Source: Martinezella calliandrae
GTDB taxonomy: Bacteria; Pseudomonadota; Alphaproteobacteria; Rhizobiales; Rhizobiaceae
Assembly (NCBI RefSeq): GCF_030272695.1
Contig: NZ_JARFYN010000024.1
Coordinates: 1-64,000 of the forward strand
DNA length: 64,000 nucleotides
Direction: 5' to 3'
Made by a program: the position numbers and the translations under genes. Below the pieces are notes generated by a model. The model was not told where the DNA came from, did no database searches, and saw only the letters and a program-made list of their open reading frames with translations. This document shows, one piece after another, positions 16,787-25,423 of the stretch. The number at the start of each line of letters is the position of its first letter. Position 1 is the first letter of the stretch.

Positions 16787-17827
16787 ATGAGAGCTATGTA
16801 TTATGAGGCCTTTGAGGCCAAGCCGGATATTCGCACCCTCCCCGATCCCACGCCAGGGGAAGACGGGGTCGTCATCGCCATCGGCGCGACAGGACTTTGC
16901 CGCAGCGATTGGCATGGCTGGATGGGCCATGACCCTGACATCAAGCTGCCGCATGTGCCCGGCCATGAACTGGCCGGCAAGGTGGTGGCGACCGGCCGGG
17001 GCGTCGTTCGCTTCAAGGTTGGCGATCGCGTAACCGTGCCGTTCGTTTCCGGCTGCGGCCACTGCGCCGAATGCCATTCCGGCAATCAGCAGGTCTGCCC
17101 GAACCAATTCCAGCCCGGTTTCACCCATTGGGGTTCCTTTGCCGAATATGTGGCGATTGATTATGCCGACACCAATCTTGTGCATTTGCCCGAGACGATC
17201 GACGATGCGACGGCGGCAAGCCTCGGCTGCCGTTTCGCCACGTCGTTTCGCGCAGTTGCCGATCAGGCCAGAACGCGGCCGGGAGAATGGATCGCCGTGC
17301 ACGGCTGTGGCGGCGTCGGGCTGTCTGCAATCATGATCGCGAGCGCGCTCGGCGCAAATGCCATCGGCATCGATATTTCCGACGAGAAGCTGGCTTTCGC
17401 ACGCGATTGCGGCGCCGTCGCAACGATCAATGCGGCCAGCGTCGCCGATGTCGCGGAGGCCGTGCGCGAAATTACTAAGGGCGGCGCGCATGTGTCGATC
17501 GACGCGCTCGGCCATCCAGTCACCTGCTTCAATTCGATCAAGAATCTGCGCCGCCGAGGCAGGCATGTGCAGGTCGGCTTGATGCTCGGCGAACATAAGG
17601 CGCCACAGATCCCGATGGCGCAGGTGATCGGCCATGAGCTGGAAATCTATGGCAGCCACGGCATGCAGGCCTGGCGCTACGACGCGATGCTGGACATGCT
17701 TGCCGCGGGAAAGATCGCCCCGCAAAAGCTGATCGGGCGCAGGATCAGCCTGGAGGAAGCCGTGCCGGCGCTGATGGAGCTGACCAAGGCGGAGGGTGCG
17801 GGCATCAGCGTCATTACACGTTTTTAG
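16787..17827 (+). CDS. Zinc-dependent alcohol dehydrogenase
   Basis: A 346-residue medium-chain dehydrogenase. The catalytic zinc ligands are Cys in GLCRSDWHGW, His in VPGHELAG and Cys in SLGCRFATS. The structural zinc site is CGHCAECHSGNQQVC. The NAD-binding GCGGVGLSA motif follows. It oxidises an alcohol or reduces an aldehyde. Frame open from 16727; I chose the ATG at 16787, and 16796 is also possible since neither has a strong ribosome site. Divergent from ilvE across about 200 bases. Confidence 0.9.
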   Translation: MRAMYYEAFEAKPDIRTLPDPTPGEDGVVIAIGATGLCRSDWHGWMGHDPDIKLPHVPGHELAGKVVATGRGVVRFKVGDRVTVPFVSGCGHCAECHSGNQQVCPNQFQPGFTHWGSFAEYVAIDYADTNLVHLPETIDDATAASLGCRFATSFRAVADQARTRPGEWIAVHGCGGVGLSAIMIASALGANAIGIDISDEKLAFARDCGAVATINAASVADVAEAVREITKGGAHVSIDALGHPVTCFNSIKNLRRRGRHVQVGLMLGEHKAPQIPMAQVIGHELEIYGSHGMQAWRYDAMLDMLAAGKIAPQKLIGRRISLEEAVPALMELTKAEGAGISVITRF

Positions 17828-17933
17828 GCATCCTTTCCCCTCCGGAAGAGGTAGGCGAGAACGCTCCCCTTTCATTGATCGACGCGATGCCGCTGCTATC
17901 TTTGCCGAGGGGCAGACATAGGAGGGGAATTCC

Positions 17934-18998
17934 ATGACAGTGCGGTTCATCCTATCAATTGACGGCGGTGGTATTCGCGGGCTCGTTCCGGCGCTGGTCG
18001 TTGCCGACCTCGCGAAGCGGCTCAACGGCCTGCCGATGCACAAAGCCTTCGATCTGATCGCCGGCACGTCGACGGGCGCCATCATCGCAGCCGGGCTCAC
18101 CTGCCCGCACCCTTCCGGCAACGGCGACGCCGCTTGCGTGCCGGACGATCTGGTCAATCTCTACGCCAAAGAGGGACAGGATATTTTCGGCACAACGCTG
18201 CTGTCGAAAATCATCAATCTCCGCGGACTGACGGAAGAGCGCTACGATGCCACGCCATTGGAAACGAAGCTGCAGGCTCGGTTGGGAACCGCCGAGATCG
18301 CCGCCGGACTGACCAAAGTGCTGATTACGGCTTACAACATCAAGGCGCGCCAGGCGCTGATCATGTCCAACTCCGACGATCAAAACAGCCATTTCCGCTT
18401 TTGGCAGGCCTGTCGCGCCACTTCCGCCGCGCCGACTTATTTCGAGCCGGCGCTGATCGAAAACTTCGCGAAAGCCGCCGATGATCCCGACCGCTTGGTC
18501 CCCTTGGTCGACGGCGGCGTTTTCGCCAATGATCCTATTCTGGCAGCCTATGTCGAAGCGCGCAAAATGGGCTGGGAGAAAAGCCGCGACTCTGTCTTGG
18601 TTCTGTCGCTCGGCACCGGTCAGCAGAATAGGCCGATCCCCTATCAACAGGCAAAGAGCTGGGGTGCGCTCGGCTGGATCAACCCGGCGAACGGCACGCC
18701 GCTGATTTCTGTTTTGATGCAAGGGGAAGCATCGACCGCCTCCTATGAGGCCAATTCCCTGCTCAACCCTGTCGGGACGAAAATGATTGATGGTTCGACA
18801 CAGGTCACGTCGGGCAATGTCGGCAAGCTTGCCTATTTCCGCATCGATGGCCCGCTCGTCGGCGCCAACGACGAAATGGACGATGCATCAGCCGGCAATA
18901 TCGCGGCTCTGACGAACGTCGCGCAGCAATTCATCATCCGCAATACGGCAGCGTTGGACGAGGTAGCGAAACGGATCCTGGCGGCGAAGGGAAAATAA
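17934..18998 (+). CDS. Patatin-like phospholipase
   Basis: A 354-residue patatin-family lipid acyl hydrolase. The oxyanion-hole DGGGIRG motif is at residues 10-16, the nucleophile GTSTG follows near residue 45, and the catalytic Asp is in VDGGVFAND. AGGAGG lies before the ATG. Cytosolic or membrane-associated. Related enzymes include stand-alone phospholipases and effectors such as CapV of CBASS, but no nucleotide cyclase gene is nearby, so a defence role is not supported. It sits directly before a remnant of a CorC_HlyC domain. Confidence 0.88.
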   Translation: MTVRFILSIDGGGIRGLVPALVVADLAKRLNGLPMHKAFDLIAGTSTGAIIAAGLTCPHPSGNGDAACVPDDLVNLYAKEGQDIFGTTLLSKIINLRGLTEERYDATPLETKLQARLGTAEIAAGLTKVLITAYNIKARQALIMSNSDDQNSHFRFWQACRATSAAPTYFEPALIENFAKAADDPDRLVPLVDGGVFANDPILAAYVEARKMGWEKSRDSVLVLSLGTGQQNRPIPYQQAKSWGALGWINPANGTPLISVLMQGEASTASYEANSLLNPVGTKMIDGSTQVTSGNVGKLAYFRIDGPLVGANDEMDDASAGNIAALTNVAQQFIIRNTAALDEVAKRILAAKGK

Positions 18999-19011
18999 AC
19001 GGCATCGCCAG

Positions 19012-19227
19012 CGGACCATCGATCGCATCTCCAAACTGGTGGACGCCGATCGCATCGATGATGCCGACCGCTACTCCACGCTTGCCGGCTTCATTCTCTG
19101 GCGGCTGCGCCATTTGCCGCATGAGGGCGAGAACTTCACATCTGGCAATCTCACCTTCGAGGTGATCAAACTCGCCGGGCGCAATATCGACAAGGTCCGG
19201 ATTGTCCGGATGGAATATCCAATCTGA
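19012..19227 (+). pseudogene. CorC_HlyC domain remnant of a hemolysin-type membrane protein
   Basis: The frame reads DRISKLVDADRIDDADRY, then YSTLAGFILWRLRHLPHEGE and GNLTFEVIKLAGRNIDKV to a stop at 19227. This is the C-terminal transporter-associated (CorC_HlyC) domain that ends TerC/hemolysin-type membrane proteins. The membrane and CBS domains are absent. It starts just after the patatin stop, with no ribosome site or credible start except a GTG at 19039. I read it as the leftover 3' end of a lost gene. Confidence 0.65.
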
Positions 19228-19243
19228 TGAAGAGGATTTTATC

Positions 19244-20014
19244 ATGGCGTGGTCTGCCGGCCAGTATGTGAAATTCGAAGATGAACGCACACGCCCAGTG
19301 CGCGATCTCCTGGCGCAGGTGCCGCTGGAGCACATCGACCGTGCCATCGATCTCGGCTGCGGGCCCGGCAATTCGACGGAAATGATCGTGGAGCGCTACG
19401 GCGCAATTGGCGTCTCCGGCCTCGATAGCGACGAAGACATGCTGCAGGCGGCCCGCAAGCGCATGCCCGGCACGGAATTCGTCAAGGCCGATCTGGCCAC
19501 TTGGCGGCCGGAAGAACCTGTTGATCTGCTTTTCGCCAATGCCGTCTTCCAATGGCTGCCTGATCACCTCGACATTTTCGAGCGGCTGATGGACGGGCTC
19601 AAGCCAGGCGGCGTGCTCGCCATCCAAATGCCGGACAATCTGACCGAACTCAGCCACCTCATGATGGAGGAAACCGCGAAAAACGGCCCCTGGAGTGAGG
19701 CTTTCGCGAAAAGGAGCGTACGCCGCAGTCCCCTGCCCTCGCCATCGGTTTATTACAACCGCCTGATCGGTAGGTCGGCGCGCCTCGACATCTGGCACAT
19801 CAACTACAATCACCCGTTGGAAAATGCCGCGGCCATCGTCGAATGGGTCAAGGGCACGGGCCTGCGCCCCTACCTCGATCATGCCGGCGCCGAGTACCGC
19901 GAAGCCTTCACGGCCGACTATCTCGCACGCATCGAAAAGGCCTATCCCCCGTTGGCCGATGACAAGGTCTTGCTGCGGTTTCCGCGGCTGTTCATAATCG
20001 CCGTGAAGAAGTAA
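19244..20014 (+). CDS. tam: Trans-aconitate 2-methyltransferase-like protein
   Basis: A 256-residue class I SAM methyltransferase. Motif I is AIDLGCGPGNSTEM, preceded by MAWSAGQYVKFEDERTRPVRDLL, the characteristic Tam N-terminus. FANAVFQWLPDH and GGVLAIQMPDN also match Tam. The known enzyme methylates trans-aconitate, an inhibitor of aconitase formed from cis-aconitate. GAGGAT precedes the ATG at 19244; the longer frame from 19202 overlaps the CorC remnant. Cytosolic. Confidence 0.85.
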   Translation: MAWSAGQYVKFEDERTRPVRDLLAQVPLEHIDRAIDLGCGPGNSTEMIVERYGAIGVSGLDSDEDMLQAARKRMPGTEFVKADLATWRPEEPVDLLFANAVFQWLPDHLDIFERLMDGLKPGGVLAIQMPDNLTELSHLMMEETAKNGPWSEAFAKRSVRRSPLPSPSVYYNRLIGRSARLDIWHINYNHPLENAAAIVEWVKGTGLRPYLDHAGAEYREAFTADYLARIEKAYPPLADDKVLLRFPRLFIIAVKK

Positions 20015-20211
20015 GGCCCCTTTAGCATTTATGCCGCGGGGGCGCCGGCTGACGGGATCGCATCTCGGATCGCAACCCCTTTCGAAAAGCGATTCCGGTT
20101 TGCGCGATCTTGGGTTAGAACATCTTTGCCCAAGCACGAACGCAGCCGCTGAAGGAGAAGATGAATGTCGTCCAAAAACCTGATCTCCCAACCTCAGACG
20201 GAGGTGCATTC

Positions 20212-21714
20212 ATGACCGGCTTCACCGTCCCCCCCGCTCCGCCGCTGACGCTCGTCATCTTCGGTGCAACCGGCGACCTGACGCGCCGGTTGCTGATGCC
20301 AACGCTGATCAACATGACTAAGGCGGGCATGTTGGGCGACGATCTGCGTGTGCTCGGCGTCAGCATCGAACCTGGCGGCGACGAGTTCCTGGTCAAGCAT
20401 CTTGACACCTTCCTCGCCGCCAACGGAATGCAGCAAGCGCAGCAGAGCGACGCCTGGCAAAGGTTGAAGACACGCATCTCGTATATTTCCGGAGACTTCA
20501 CCCAGGGCGCAATCTATCAGGAAATCAGCAGGCGGCTGCAGCGTGCGCCGAGCGCCAATGCCGCCTTCTATTTTGCCGTGCAGCCGCGATTTTTCGGCGA
20601 CATCACCAGCCGTCTCGCCGAGCATGGGCTTCTTGACGAAACCGCCGGCGTCTTCCGACGCATCGCTATTGAAAAACCGTTCGGCCATGACCTCGCATCC
20701 GCGCAGATGTTAAACGCGACGCTTCTGCATAGCGCGGACGAGAGCCAAGTCTATCGCATCGACCATTTCCTCGGCAAGGAAACGGTGCAGAACATCATGA
20801 CGACGCGCTTTGCCAACATGATGATCGAAGCACTGTGGAACAACAACTACGTCGACCATGTGCAGATCACAGCGGCGGAGTTTGTGGACGTCGGTACGCG
20901 CGGCAAGTTCTACGACGCGACGGGTGCTTTGCGCGATATGGTGCCGAACCATTTGTTCCAGCTTCTTGCCATGGTGGCCATGGAGCCACCGAACAGCTTC
21001 GACGCAGAATCCGTCCGCAACGAAAAGGGCAAGGTGCTAAAGGCGCTGCGCCACTATTCGCAAGAGGAGGCGGCGAAAAACGCGGTGCGCGGCGCTTATA
21101 CCGCCGGGCCGCTCGACGGCAAAGATCTGCTGGCCTTCACAGAGACGCCCGATGTCGCGCCAGACAGCAATACCGAAACCTACGTCGCGCTGAAACTTTA
21201 CGTCGACACCTGGCGTTGGGCAGGCGTGCCCTTCTATCTGCGAACGGGCAAGGCCTTGAGGGCGCGTGACACTGAAGTCGTCATCACCTTCCGGCAGGTG
21301 CCTTTCGCGCAATTTCCCCGCGCGCCCTCGCGACCGGACTTGCCGCCGAACAAGCTGATCATTCAGGTGCAGCCGAACGAAGGACTGCAGATGGGCATCT
21401 CCATCAAATCGCCGGGGTTGGTACTGAAGACCGCACCGATCGAGCTCGACTTCCGCTATGCCGATCATTTCGACATCAGCCATCAGACGGGCTATGAATC
21501 GCTGCTCTACGAACTCTTCCTTGGCGACCAGACCCTGTTCCAGCGCGCCGACAGCATCGAGGCTGGCTGGGCCGCCGTGCAACCCTTTATTGATCTCTGG
21601 GCCGCCAATGGCAGCAAACCCGATCCCTATGCGCCGGGGAGCATGGGACCGGCCTGTGCGGACGAGCTCATCGGGCGCGACGGCCGCGTCTGGCATAAGA
21701 TTGGAGACGATTGA
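20212..21714 (+). CDS. zwf: Glucose-6-phosphate 1-dehydrogenase
   Basis: A 500-residue G6PDH that oxidises glucose 6-phosphate to 6-phosphogluconolactone with NADP(+), feeding the Entner-Doudoroff and pentose phosphate routes. The cofactor motif is GATGDLTRR near residue 18. The substrate motif is RIDHFLGKE, with Phe where Tyr is common. Two starts are possible: 20161 (AAGGAG very close) and 20212 (GGAGG with good spacing); I chose 20212. In rhizobia zwf usually heads a zwf-pgl-edd operon. Here a convergent unrelated gene follows, so this is a solitary copy. Confidence 0.92.
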   Translation: MTGFTVPPAPPLTLVIFGATGDLTRRLLMPTLINMTKAGMLGDDLRVLGVSIEPGGDEFLVKHLDTFLAANGMQQAQQSDAWQRLKTRISYISGDFTQGAIYQEISRRLQRAPSANAAFYFAVQPRFFGDITSRLAEHGLLDETAGVFRRIAIEKPFGHDLASAQMLNATLLHSADESQVYRIDHFLGKETVQNIMTTRFANMMIEALWNNNYVDHVQITAAEFVDVGTRGKFYDATGALRDMVPNHLFQLLAMVAMEPPNSFDAESVRNEKGKVLKALRHYSQEEAAKNAVRGAYTAGPLDGKDLLAFTETPDVAPDSNTETYVALKLYVDTWRWAGVPFYLRTGKALRARDTEVVITFRQVPFAQFPRAPSRPDLPPNKLIIQVQPNEGLQMGISIKSPGLVLKTAPIELDFRYADHFDISHQTGYESLLYELFLGDQTLFQRADSIEAGWAAVQPFIDLWAANGSKPDPYAPGSMGPACADELIGRDGRVWHKIGDD

Positions 21715-21740
21715 GGCGTAAAGCGGAAGGCAGCGCGCTC

Positions 21741-23129
21741 CTATCCTCCGGCAAAGGCTACCTCCAGCCCCACGCCCATAAAGGCTCGGTCTTCAGTACC
21801 GCGCTGACCATGGCCAACACTCCATCGCGTCGGCCAGAGCAAACGTTCGAGCCCCGTGGCGGAGGCGCCGTCCAAGGAGGTCCATAGCGGATTGCCATGG
21901 GGGCGGTATAGCAGGCCGCCAGGTCCCATGCCGGCATGCAGAGCGATCTCGATGTCGAAAGCCTCCCCTACCGCAAGATCGGGTCCGAACCAGTAATGCG
22001 GGCTGCGGCCGGGCTCACCGCCGAGGATCAAGGTTAGGGTTTGCCGTGCACCGCGTAAACCGACCCAGAGCGGGGCGATGGCATCGGAATTGAACGCAGA
22101 GAAGAGGGTTTGGGCCGGCGGATGTACCGCCTCCGGCATATGGCCCGATATTCGCAATTCGATGACGCGATCACTGTTCATCGGGCCGGTAAAGCCGGCC
22201 GGATGCATCCCGGTCGATAGGGTTTGCCAGCTTTCAGGGTCGGCTGGCTTGAAAGGCCATTTCAATCGTTCACGGACAACACCGTCTGTATCCAGCACCT
22301 GATAGCGAAAGCTGTCCGCATCGAGCGCCGCCTGGATGCAATGAAGATATTCCACGCCCTCCGGCATTCTATGCGCGGTACCCGCGCCGGCGGTACAAAG
22401 CTGCAGGACGCCGTGATAAACTTGGACGTCGAAGGCGAGGATATGGCTGCAGACATAGGCGAGAACATCCGCCTCGACCAGAATGTCCCAAAACCGACTG
22501 GCGTGATCCCGACCGATCTCTCGCTGATACGATCCGGAAAATCCGTTGATTGGGAAAACCGGGTGATGGCCGAGGACGATCTTATGACGCGCGTCGCCGT
22601 GCTGTTTCAGCGTCGCCTCCAGCCACTCCGTCTCGACATGGCCCTCGCCGCCGAGCCTGGTCCATAGCGTATGGACGAAGACCAGAAGGAGATCACCGCG
22701 ACGCACCCAGTAAGATAGCCCTTCCTGGCCAGGGGGCCCGTTTTCCGGAAGCCGGAGGACCTCGCGAAAGACCTGCTCGCTCATTTCGTCATAGGTGGTG
22801 TGGTTGCCCGTCGTGTGCCAAAGCGGCGTCTTTTGACGATCGAGCCAGCCCATTTCATGGTCGAACCAATGCCGCCATTGCGCCCTCAGAGCCGCCGGAT
22901 CGGCGGTCAGGCCGATGATTTCGTCGCCCGGAAACAGGACGAATTCCGGTGGCGGATCAAGTCGGCGCAGAACAGCGTTGACGGCAGCAAAGGTTTTCTC
23001 GTGCAGTCCGCCCTGAACCCCGGAACAGGAATCACCATAAAGCACGAACTGGTGCCCGGGCCCGTTCGGCAAAAGAGAAGGAATAATGTTCGCAGACATG
23101 GGACAGCTTGCAACCTGCTGCATGATCAA
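21741..23129 (-). CDS. Metallophosphoesterase, large
   Basis: A 462-residue protein with a calcineurin-type domain. Metal-binding motifs in order are VLYGDSCSG, LFPGDEIIG, TTGNHTTYD, GHHPVFPING and the late CSHILAFD (where GHxH is usual, so the last motif is altered). The last 150 residues (from about GHMPEAVHPP) look like a separate beta-rich domain of the concanavalin/lectin kind. The start may be 23129 or the ATG at 23099. No signal peptide is clear. Converges with zwf. Substrate unknown. Confidence 0.75.
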   Translation of the reverse strand: MIMQQVASCPMSANIIPSLLPNGPGHQFVLYGDSCSGVQGGLHEKTFAAVNAVLRRLDPPPEFVLFPGDEIIGLTADPAALRAQWRHWFDHEMGWLDRQKTPLWHTTGNHTTYDEMSEQVFREVLRLPENGPPGQEGLSYWVRRGDLLLVFVHTLWTRLGGEGHVETEWLEATLKQHGDARHKIVLGHHPVFPINGFSGSYQREIGRDHASRFWDILVEADVLAYVCSHILAFDVQVYHGVLQLCTAGAGTAHRMPEGVEYLHCIQAALDADSFRYQVLDTDGVVRERLKWPFKPADPESWQTLSTGMHPAGFTGPMNSDRVIELRISGHMPEAVHPPAQTLFSAFNSDAIAPLWVGLRGARQTLTLILGGEPGRSPHYWFGPDLAVGEAFDIEIALHAGMGPGGLLYRPHGNPLWTSLDGASATGLERLLWPTRWSVGHGQRGTEDRAFMGVGLEVAFAGG

Positions 23130-23133
23130 ACAA

Positions 23134-23210
23134 AAAAGCCCCCGCGACCAGACCGCCGGGCGCTCGTTGCCAATGACAGCATATTACAGGAGCTGGCTCA
23201 ACCCCAGCAC
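23134..23210 (-). pseudogene. 3' stub of a second copy of the 23753 gene, with terminator
   Basis: On the minus strand the codons before the TAA at 23186-23184 read VLGLSQLL, matching the end VPGLSQFL of the gene at 23753. The DNA around it (23169-23207) aligns with 23740-23778 over about 40 bases. After the stop comes a GC-rich hairpin (23138-23161) and TTTTTTG. Only the 3' end of the copy is left. Confidence 0.6.
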
Positions 23211-23558
23211 GTAGCAATCAATTCGTCGTTGCTGATTTCGCACAACTTACAGCAGCAATGGTATTATTGTCTGAATTCTGAACTCTCTCTAAGGACGGCA
23301 TAGCCGGTCGCTCCCCGCATAGATAGTTGGATCAATAACCATCAGTGATGCGCCTGTTGGGTGATTTAGGCCAGCTTGCCAGATGTCCTACTTGAAAGCG
23401 GCCGGAACGTATATTCGGTGCCATCAATGGTTACGACCTTCGAGTTTGGAAAGAAATCCGAGGCGCCCGAACAACCAACCGGCCCGCATAAGTATAAGGG
23501 CTGCCAAAAACCGCTTCACATATTCCCTCTGATCTTAAAAAATTAGGCTTCAACTGCA

Positions 23559-23582
23559 GCGCACGCCGGACGTGCGCTTTTT
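23559..23582 (+). terminator. Strong intrinsic terminator without an obvious gene
   Basis: GCGCACG and CGTGCGC pair around CCGGA and are followed by TTTTT. It points rightward, but no convincing plus-strand gene precedes it. It may mark a small RNA or a lost gene. Confidence 0.7.
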
Positions 23583-23705
23583 CTGCCGATAAAAGGAATA
23601 CATCATATGCGACGTACAGCAGAAATAATCTCAACCCTAAGAAATCCTACGTTTGGCCATTACAAACATGGAGTGTGAAGTGTTGCGGCTTTTTGCATCG
23701 CATAC

Positions 23706-23730
23706 GAAAACCCGCGGACATGCCGCGTGG
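23706..23730 (-). terminator. Terminator of the 23753 gene
   Basis: On the minus strand CCACGCGG and CCGCGGG pair around CATGT with one bulge, followed by TTTTCG, about 25-45 bases past the stop codon of the gene at 23753. Confidence 0.65.
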
Positions 23731-23752
23731 TTTTGTCAGCAATAACAGTTGG

Positions 23753-24148
23753 TTACAGGAACTGGCTCAATCCCGGCACGGAGTTGACGACCTCATCGAC
23801 CACTTCATCGCCAGCATGTTCGCGGGCGGTCGCAATGGTTTCCCTGGCGAGCGAAGAAATTTCGCCCATGTTGAGGCCGCTGCTCATGAGGGACTGGCCA
23901 AGCGCCATGAGGCCACCACCTGCGCCAACGGCGTTGAGGAGGCCGCCGAGCAGACCCCCACCGGAGGTTTCTTCGCCATTGTATTGCGCCACCAGATCAG
24001 AAGCACCGGGGATGGCGTCGATCATCTTGGTGACAGGGCCATCCGGCGCTTCGCGCTGAAGGAAGCCAAGCATCATGCCAACGGCTTTCTCCGCAATATC
24101 GGGGGAAATGCCGGCTTTCGTTGCGATCTGATCAATAATCTCGTTCAT
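23753..24148 (-). CDS. Small glycine-rich protein, DUF2780/DUF937-like
   Basis: A 131-residue protein beginning MNEIIDQIATKAGISPDIAEK, then AVGMMLGFLQREAP, a glycine-rich middle (GGGLLGGLLNAVGAGGGLMALG) and an amphipathic C-terminus ending SVPGLSQFL. This helix, Gly-linker, helix pattern resembles the DUF2780/DUF937 class of small proteins of unknown function; the assignment is not firm. AGGAGG precedes the ATG. A perfect palindrome lies 24 bases upstream. A decayed copy of its 3' end is found at 23184. Confidence 0.7.
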   Translation of the reverse strand: MNEIIDQIATKAGISPDIAEKAVGMMLGFLQREAPDGPVTKMIDAIPGASDLVAQYNGEETSGGGLLGGLLNAVGAGGGLMALGQSLMSSGLNMGEISSLARETIATAREHAGDEVVDEVVNSVPGLSQFL

Positions 24149-24171
24149 TCTGGCCTCCTACCTGTTACCTA

Positions 24172-24185
24172 TGACGTTAACGTCA
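24172..24185. promoter_or_regulatory. Perfect 14-base palindrome upstream of 23753 gene
   Basis: TGACGTTAACGTCA is its own reverse complement. It lies 24 bases before the ATG at 24148, a place fit for a repressor or activator. The ACGTTAACGT core resembles sites of MerR-type regulators such as LiuR, but no such gene is in the window. Confidence 0.5.
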
Positions 24186-24376
24186 CCGCAATTGAATGCG
24201 CCCGCCGACTCGAGCCGTGCCGGGTTGTGCCCGACTCTACCGGAAGCATCACCATGAAGCGAGCGGTTGTCCCCATTCAAGTCTCTTCTTATAACAGCGT
24301 CAGGACAAATCAATGAACAGCCCCTGGCAATCTGTTGAAGGTTGCTGTGCCGCCGCCCAAAGGGAGACGACACCTC

Positions 24377-25113
24377 ATGCCGCGGCAAGACGGACAGATT
24401 TTCCTCGGCGCCAGTCGCAATCCGGACAACAGCGTCAAGAAGGACGAATATCTGACACTACCTGCAGTGTCACCGTCTTGCCCGTGCCGGTCGCACCGGT
24501 GACAAGACACCATGGCGGTTGCCGAATTTCACCGGAAACCGTGCTCGCCCAGCTTGGCAACCGCGTCCAGCATGCGTTGCGCGCCTACTCGCCGCGCGAA
24601 CAGAAGGCAGTACAGACGGCCGCCGAAACCTTCCGACTCAATCCCGCCTTCGATTGCGCTGAGGTCATCACCACGCTCGGCACCGGCGAAGCGCTGGTCC
24701 CCATGCTTGAGGGCAAGGGAGCGCCCTCGATTGTCGAGCGCACCTTGATCCGCCTGCCGTCCGGCCGCATTGGTCCGGTGAGCGATGCCGAGCGCCAGGC
24801 GGTCATCAATGCCAGCCCGGTCGCCGGCCTTTATGACCAGACGGTCGATCGCGAATCCGCGTTCGAAATCCTCGCCGCTCGCGCCCGCAAAGCGGTCGAA
24901 CAGGATGCCGCCAAACAGGACAGCGGCAGCGCCGGCGGCCGCTGGACATTTCCCGGCTTGGACGGTGACAATGATAAGCCGGCAAGCCGCGGCCGTTCCG
25001 TCTACCAGCGCGAGACGGTCATGGAAGCAGCGGTGAAAAGTGTCGCGCATACGGTCGCAACGCAGGTCGGGCGGGCGTTGGTTCGCGGGCTTCTGGGTAG
25101 CTTGAAGCGGTAA
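24377..25113 (+). pseudogene. HerA-type ATPase (YjgR/DUF853) gene, deleted and partly inverted
   Basis: Three pieces of one ATPase are seen. From the ATG at 24377 (GGGAG before it) the plus strand reads QDGQIFLGASRNPDNSVKKD, then EYLTL. Next, 24459-24529 is inverted: on the minus strand it reads KFGNRHG, a two-base insertion, then LVTGATGTGKTVTLQV, which is the Walker A segment that should follow EYLTL. From 24532 the plus strand, in a different frame, gives the C-terminus, starting PETVLAQLGNRVQHALRAYS and ending at 25113. The middle of the protein, including Walker B, is missing. The gene cannot make an ATPase. A 7-base inverted repeat (TGACACT/AGTGTCA) marks the left junction. Confidence 0.75.
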
Positions 25114-25423
25114 AGGCTTGCTCTCACTCGAAGGTCGGCCACGAGCTTACATGTTGATGTTTATCTTCGCAAATTCGCGGGTTGAATTGTTGCGACGGAG
25201 GTTCCCTGCGTGTCATTGAGGCCGATTTTGTCGCGAAACCAAGCGTAGCGCGAAAAGCTAAACTGATGCTACTAGATCGCTCGACTAGGTCCAATGTCAT
25301 CACGAGCAGGCTTGTTGCCATTGCGCGCCACAACGGCATGGAGGGCCGGCCCTCGAGGAAGAGAGCCGAACCGAAGGTCTGGAGAGGAGAGTTGCCTGCG
25401 GCAACATCCCTCGAGGGGAGTTG
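25114..25423. other. Intergenic stretch, no gene seen
   Basis: No convincing frame. It has a small hairpin (GTTGCC-TGC-GGCAAC, 25391-25405) and a CCCTCGAGGGG palindrome just after it, close to the 3' end of the VOC gene. Neither has a T-run. Confidence 0.5.

Larger units (their letters stand above)
23130..23752. other. Decayed intergenic stretch
   Basis: No intact gene. It holds a minus-strand terminator and the last codons of a lost gene copy (about 23134-23210), an isolated plus-strand terminator (23559-23582) and the terminator of the next gene (23706-23730). A 39-codon plus-strand frame (23427-23546) has no ribosome site and I do not call it. Confidence 0.6.

Noticed and set aside
16700..18157. 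485-codon minus-strand frame
   Set aside because: Antisense of the alcohol dehydrogenase, which has complete zinc and NAD motifs.
17934..18998. Patatin as a CBASS defence effector
   Set aside because: No nucleotide cyclase, sensor or Cap gene lies nearby; neighbours are metabolic genes.
20015..20160. Short repeated-looking sequence before zwf
   Set aside because: The CGATTCCGG-like words suggest a rhizobial intergenic repeat, but I cannot find a second copy in the window.
23427..23546. 39-codon frame before the plus-strand terminator
   Set aside because: No ribosome site, no recognised family, and odd composition.
24313..24531. N-terminal 73 codons of the long frame ending at 25113
   Set aside because: They translate broken ATPase DNA (N-terminal codons out of frame plus the inverted Walker A block), so they are not a native protein start.
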